Positions 63,689 to 64,000 of a DNA stretch of 64,000 nt are shown one piece after another (positions within the stretch are counted from its first letter, which is position 1; each line of letters begins with the position of its first letter). The translations under genes were made by a program, and so were the position numbers. This DNA comes from Sporolactobacillus sp. THM19-2 (GTDB lineage Bacteria > Bacillota > Bacilli > Bacillales > Sporolactobacillaceae). The stretch is taken from positions 62,001 through 126,000 of the forward strand of contig NZ_SEMC01000004.1 of the NCBI RefSeq assembly GCF_004153195.1, given 5' to 3'. Under the pieces are notes generated by a model. The model worked only from the letters and a program-made list of their open reading frames with translations. It was not told the origin of the DNA and searched no databases.

Positions 63689-64000
63689 TTGGATTCACGT
63701 CGTATTTATTTTAATTCCTGGTCGGAAACATACCGAAAACCGTTTGGAACAGTTCAAATCGGACAGTTTGTTCATTTTGCCATTGATGTGCCCCTGGCTG
63801 AAGTAGAGCATGTCTTTCTGGTGATTAAGAAGGATGGGCTTGATTTTCAGCATGTAGAAATGAAGCTGGATTCTGAAAACCCCTTCCGATTTAAGATATC
63901 ATTTTCTACCAACGCACCAGCTGGTCTCTATTTTTACCATTTCCAAATAGAGTACAGGGATGAAAAGGGAACCCGTAAAACTGTGTATTACGCAAAATCT
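63689..64000 (+). CDS. GH13 alpha-glucan hydrolase, N-terminal part
   Basis: The gene runs off the window after 104 codons. RRIYFNSWSETYRKPFGTVQIGQ and later PAGLYFYHFQIEY form the N-terminal beta-sandwich found in neopullulanase/amylopullulanase-type GH13 enzymes. It would debranch or hydrolyse glycogen alongside GlgP. TTG 63689 follows GGGGAGTGG. The catalytic barrel is outside the window, so the exact activity is open. Confidence 0.75.
   Translation, partial: MDSRRIYFNSWSETYRKPFGTVQIGQFVHFAIDVPLAEVEHVFLVIKKDGLDFQHVEMKLDSENPFRFKISFSTNAPAGLYFYHFQIEYRDEKGTRKTVYYAKS

Noticed and set aside
1-64000. CRISPR array, tRNA or rRNA genes, prophage
   Set aside because: No regularly spaced short repeats, no tRNA or rRNA sequence, and no phage structural genes were seen.

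Overview
The window looks like a chromosomal segment of a low-GC, endospore-forming Bacillales bacterium. Gene content and protein sequences resemble Bacillus subtilis at a distance. The loss of several respiratory gene blocks fits a lactic, cytochrome-poor spore former such as the Sporolactobacillaceae. That placement is an inference; no rRNA or other taxonomic marker is present.

Layout, left to right. (1) 1-5830: the 3' end of sigF, a reduced spoVA operon (spoVAC-AD-AE-AF, with no spoVAA or spoVAB), lysA behind a leader with a hairpin, and a solitary ribT. (2) 5985-13610: scpA-scpB, a small membrane protein, dacB-spmA-spmB (spore cortex and dehydration), rluB, and resD-resE without resABC. 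(3) 13680-17260: ferredoxin on the minus strand, then ypbB-recQ and ypbF. (4) 17280-19170: an accessory island of decayed IS3 copies, a gene remnant and a DUF1648 protein, followed by cotJABC on the minus strand. (5) 20420-31820: ypbH, a divergent glutamate dehydrogenase, sleB-ypeB (germination), ypfA, cmk-plsC-rpsA, der-plsY-gpsA and spoVIF. (6) 32000-43590: spoIVA, hbs, mtrB (TRAP), hepS-menG-hepT, ndk, cheR and a trpDCFBA operon. The trp operon starts with a recognisable TRAP attenuator and lacks trpE. (7) 43770-48060: ypiA, ypiB, ypjB, a YugP-type zinc protease, and queT under a preQ1-I riboswitch. (8) 48140-50225: a decayed IS3 copy interrupted by an IS21 istA remnant and another fragment. 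(9) 50340-54600: a fetAB-type ABC exporter operon with an alpha/beta hydrolase (minus strand), a hydratase and ypcP. (10) 54900-64000: a glycogen cluster ordered glgB-glgA-glgC-glgD-glgP, then the start of a GH13 enzyme.

How the genes work together. Much of the window serves sporulation and germination: SigF, SpoVA, DacB/Spm, CotJ, SleB/YpeB, SpoVIF and SpoIVA. Compared with B. subtilis, blocks are cleanly missing at conserved junctions: spoVAA-AB, ribDEAH, resABC, mtrA/folE, aroFBH-trpE, hisC-tyrA-aroE and qcrABC. The joint absence of resABC and qcrABC suggests that the cytochrome c branch has been lost. TRAP and its probable target lie about 4 kb apart, so much of the tryptophan control circuit is visible here.

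The most unusual unexplained feature is a family of about 95-base intergenic repeats, all on the plus strand, at 216, 32007, 47366 and (diverged) 50245, with a possible fifth at 5836. Three of them lie just upstream of spoVAC, spoIVA and queT.
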